Source: Clostridiales bacterium DTU032 (GTDB lineage Bacteria > Bacillota > Clostridia > Saccharofermentanales > DTU023). From it: DNA of 43,313 nt. This document shows, piece after piece, positions 41,552 through 43,313 of the stretch; the stretch's first letter is position 1, and every line of letters begins with the position of its first letter. The notes beneath the pieces are model-generated. The model had not been told where the DNA came from. It was given only the letters and a program-made list of their open reading frames with translations, and did no database searches. Location of the stretch: assembly GCA_001512745.1 (NCBI GenBank), contig LFSM01000102.1, positions 1-43,313 of the forward strand, written 5' to 3'. The translations under genes and the position numbers were made by a program.

Positions 41552-42184
41552 ATGTACGATACGATTTTATTTTTAGATTTTGACGGTACTATTACCAGTG
41601 AAGACACTTTGGAAGGATCGATGCAGCTTTGCATCGACCCTTCCATTTATGAAGAAGAGAAGAAGGCATTGACTGCCGGAGAACGCAGCCTGTCTGATAC
41701 CCTGCATTTGGCTTTCAACATGATTCCTTCCAGCAAAATTGATGCTATTCTTGACTATGTTGATCAGGTGGCTTTGCGCCCCGGCTTCGAAGAACTGCTG
41801 GATGTAGCAGATGGCCTGGGCATCCCGGTTGTTGTCATTTCCGGTGGTCTGGAAAGCTATATTGAGAGAAAACTAGCCCCCTACAAAGATAAGATACTTG
41901 ACTTTCACGGTGTAGGAGTCGATCTCAGCGGTGAACATATCAAGCTTATATCAGCCTATGAAACTAAGGGCGAACTGGTGCAAAAAACTCTTATCATGGA
42001 CCAGTATGAATACAAAAAGGCTATATCGGTCGGTGACAATATTACCGATTATCGCATGGCTCTGGCCTCTGATCAGGTTTTTGCACGCGATACACTGGCT
42101 GCGATCATGGAGAAAAACAAACTGCCCTTTACTCCCTGGGAAGATTTTTATGATGTAGCCCGTTCGATCAGCAGTTCCAAATAA
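41552..42184 (+). CDS. HAD-family phosphatase, MtnX-like
   Basis: A 210-residue haloacid dehalogenase-type phosphatase. Motif I is LFLDFDGTIT with nucleophile Asp9 and acid Asp11, motif II is VVISGGLES (Ser), a conserved Lys (KGELVQK) follows, and motif III is SVGDNITDYRMA. The C-terminal VFARDTLAAIMEKNKLPFTPWEDFYDV is the ending I associate with MtnX, which dephosphorylates the product of the RuBisCO-like enolase MtnW. It lies 4 bp after the RuBisCO-like gene. This pairing strongly suggests that it acts on the RuBisCO-like protein's product. A SerB-like activity is less likely. The SD is weak, so translation may be coupled. The last 37 bp overlap the convergent CYTH gene. Confidence 0.87.
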   Translation: MYDTILFLDFDGTITSEDTLEGSMQLCIDPSIYEEEKKALTAGERSLSDTLHLAFNMIPSSKIDAILDYVDQVALRPGFEELLDVADGLGIPVVVISGGLESYIERKLAPYKDKILDFHGVGVDLSGEHIKLISAYETKGELVQKTLIMDQYEYKKAISVGDNITDYRMALASDQVFARDTLAAIMEKNKLPFTPWEDFYDVARSISSSK

Positions 42185-42726
42185 GACTTCCTCGTAAGAT
42201 TTGCACGGGGAATGCCAAGCAGATCCAGAAGGGAAAGCAGTCGGTCACGAATGCTTTCCCCTTCTTTTTGGCTGATATCACTTTCCGCACAGTACTCGAT
42301 TTCGATGAAAGAACCAAGACCGGCAAGTTGGTCCAGGCAGATATTAACCTGTGAGAACTCAGCGGTTCCCCGAAATTCTCTTCTCTTCTTTTCAACAGTA
42401 AGCACTGATTTATAGCCCAGAGAATTGAGTATTCTCTGCATGTCAGCTGCATTGCTGATTTTTGTTTCTATTTCAACACGGGTGTTGGATAGCGGATCCA
42501 CTTTGGCACCCTTATAGGTAAGCATGGTCTGTTCTGACAGTCCGCTGCGCTGTTCTCTAATTCTCAGAGCCTCATCACTTTCAGCAAAGTTGCGGTCGGG
42601 AGCGTTAAAGTAATGGTCGCTTTCTTCAAGCATCTGAACAAAGTAAAAATTCTGTGCCAGAATCTTTTTTTCCAGATCCTGAAAAAATTCAGTGTCGACA
42701 AAGGCCTTTAGTTCTATTTCCAGCAT
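42148..42726 (-). CDS. CYTH-domain protein (CyaB/class IV adenylyl cyclase-like)
   Basis: A 192-residue triphosphate-tunnel enzyme. The signature ExExK occurs as LEIELKAF at the N-terminus, then charged strands RIREQR, TYKG, RVEIETK, VEKKRREF, CLDQLAGLGSFIEIEY and the C-terminal TRKSYLELL, a phrase seen in CyaB-type proteins. Members hydrolyse or cyclise nucleotides or organic triphosphates; which of these applies cannot be told. SD AAGGAG is 10 nt before ATG. It is 14 bp downstream of the unrecognised gene at the right edge and probably in its operon; its 3' end overlaps the phosphatase gene tail to tail. Confidence 0.85.
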   Translation of the reverse strand: MLEIELKAFVDTEFFQDLEKKILAQNFYFVQMLEESDHYFNAPDRNFAESDEALRIREQRSGLSEQTMLTYKGAKVDPLSNTRVEIETKISNAADMQRILNSLGYKSVLTVEKKRREFRGTAEFSQVNICLDQLAGLGSFIEIEYCAESDISQKEGESIRDRLLSLLDLLGIPRANLTRKSYLELLIERATS

Positions 42727-42740
42727 GACAGTGTGTCTCC

Positions 42741-43313
42741 TTACTGCTTCTTTTTCAGAAGTATCTCAGCATCTTTCATATTAGCAGCAGCCAGCTCCAA
42801 ACGTTCATCCATAGACATTTCACTGTCAAAATCGTTGATCAGCAGCTGGCTGCCAAGGAGAGACTTGCTGCGCCAGCTGACAGCGTGGACGAATTCCTCT
42901 GTCTCCTTCCAGAGATAAGGAGTGGGCAGAAAACCGGCAGCGAAGATTTTATAAAAACCTTCTGCGCTATAGAGATCAGGATAGTTCTTTTCCAGAAAAT
43001 CAACAAGCTGTCTGGAGTCCCGATATAGTTTGCCTTCCCGCTCAGAGACTTCATCATTTTTGCTCATGTCGTCAAACAGACCGCTTTGTTTTGCCCGGCG
43101 GTACTCTTTCAGCGTGTGCAGGGTGATGCGGATACTTTCGTCAATCACGTCCGGTGTTGCCAGATGAGATGCCTCGGAGTAGCTCACAACATGGATAAGC
43201 TCAGGGCTTGAATTATTCCGGGCTTCGATGTCATCCATGAGACAGCTGACCGCAGCCAGCTGGATCTTTGCCTGATGCGGATCAGCAAGGAAGTACTCCA
43301 GTCCGGCGCGTGG
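42741..43313 (-). CDS. Unrecognised protein, C-terminal part (gene runs off the right edge)
   Basis: The frame is open to the last base, so at least 190 residues are visible without the true start; the internal Met at 43238 is unlikely to be it. The readable part is soluble, helical and rich in charged residues: DPHQAKIQLAAVSCLMDDIEA, SYSEASHLATPDVIDESIRI, GFYKIFAAGFLPTPYLWKE and a C-terminal EILLKKK. I do not recognise a family and found no catalytic signature. It precedes the CYTH gene by 14 bp on the same strand. Confidence 0.7.
   Translation of the reverse strand, partial: PRAGLEYFLADPHQAKIQLAAVSCLMDDIEARNNSSPELIHVVSYSEASHLATPDVIDESIRITLHTLKEYRRAKQSGLFDDMSKNDEVSEREGKLYRDSRQLVDFLEKNYPDLYSAEGFYKIFAAGFLPTPYLWKETEEFVHAVSWRSKSLLGSQLLINDFDSEMSMDERLELAAANMKDAEILLKKKQ

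Overview
The window comes from a low-to-mid G+C Gram-positive bacterium, most likely a clostridial Bacillota. Signs of this are purine-rich Shine-Dalgarno (SD) sequences, a FabK-type enoyl reductase, lipoboxes, an LPXTG-anchored protein, ECF transport and a BMP-type nucleoside ABC importer. I cannot name the genus from sequence alone. No phage, insertion sequence or CRISPR array is visible. All functions are read from motifs by eye; no database search was run.

Layout. (1) 1-4895: type II fatty acid synthesis operon, fabH (3' end only)-fabK-fabD-fabG-fabF-fabZ, with no acpP between fabH and fabK and no acc genes. Two short palindromic elements sharing a GTGCCAGGCAC core sit in the fabK-fabD and fabD-fabG gaps. 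A MarR regulator and a membrane protein follow (4945-6311). (2) 6347-10294: aldehyde dehydrogenase, an 8-oxoguanine-deaminase-like amidohydrolase and an Ldh_2-family dehydrogenase, ending in a hairpin. (3) 10384-16858: nucleoside uptake and breakdown operon with promoter, long leader, ABC ATPase, two overlapping permeases, pyrimidine-nucleoside phosphorylase, BMP lipoprotein and a bidirectional terminator. (4) 16879-19404, minus strand: Zn/Cd P-type ATPase and its ArsR/SmtB sensor. (5) 19521-26032: cobalamin riboswitch with terminator, then an LPXTG-anchored DUF4430/beta-propeller protein, a DUF4430 lipoprotein, a single-chain EcfT-EcfA-EcfA' fusion and an EcfS. Together these look like a B12 capture and import system. 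(6) 26232-34137: a zinc-ribbon protein of unknown function, asparaginase, a stand-alone BMP-like lipoprotein, an APC permease, a DUF3810 membrane protein with HExxH, and a cysteine desulfidase family protein. (7) 34195-34373: tRNA-Gly(CCC) and tRNA-Thr(GGT). (8) 34497-42184: purine nucleoside phosphorylase, MtnA-like isomerase, divergent TetR regulator, FGGY kinase, class III aminotransferase, RuBisCO-like protein and MtnX-like phosphatase. (9) 42148-43313, minus strand: CYTH/CyaB-like protein and the 3' end of an unrecognised gene.

The most interesting region is (8). It mirrors the methionine salvage pathway (nucleoside phosphorylase, sugar-1-P isomerase, kinase, RuBisCO-like protein, MtnX-type phosphatase, aminotransferase) but lacks the MtnB dehydratase and MtnD dioxygenase. 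Its kinase is of a different family (FGGY) and its phosphorylase is of the 6-oxopurine type. The RuBisCO-like protein keeps the metal site but has lost residues needed for carboxylation. The second half is controlled by a 38-bp dyad that forms two exactly mirrored, fully overlapping divergent promoters. I infer an undescribed nucleoside-sugar (pentose-1-phosphate) salvage pathway; the substrate is unknown. The B12 region is the second most notable system.
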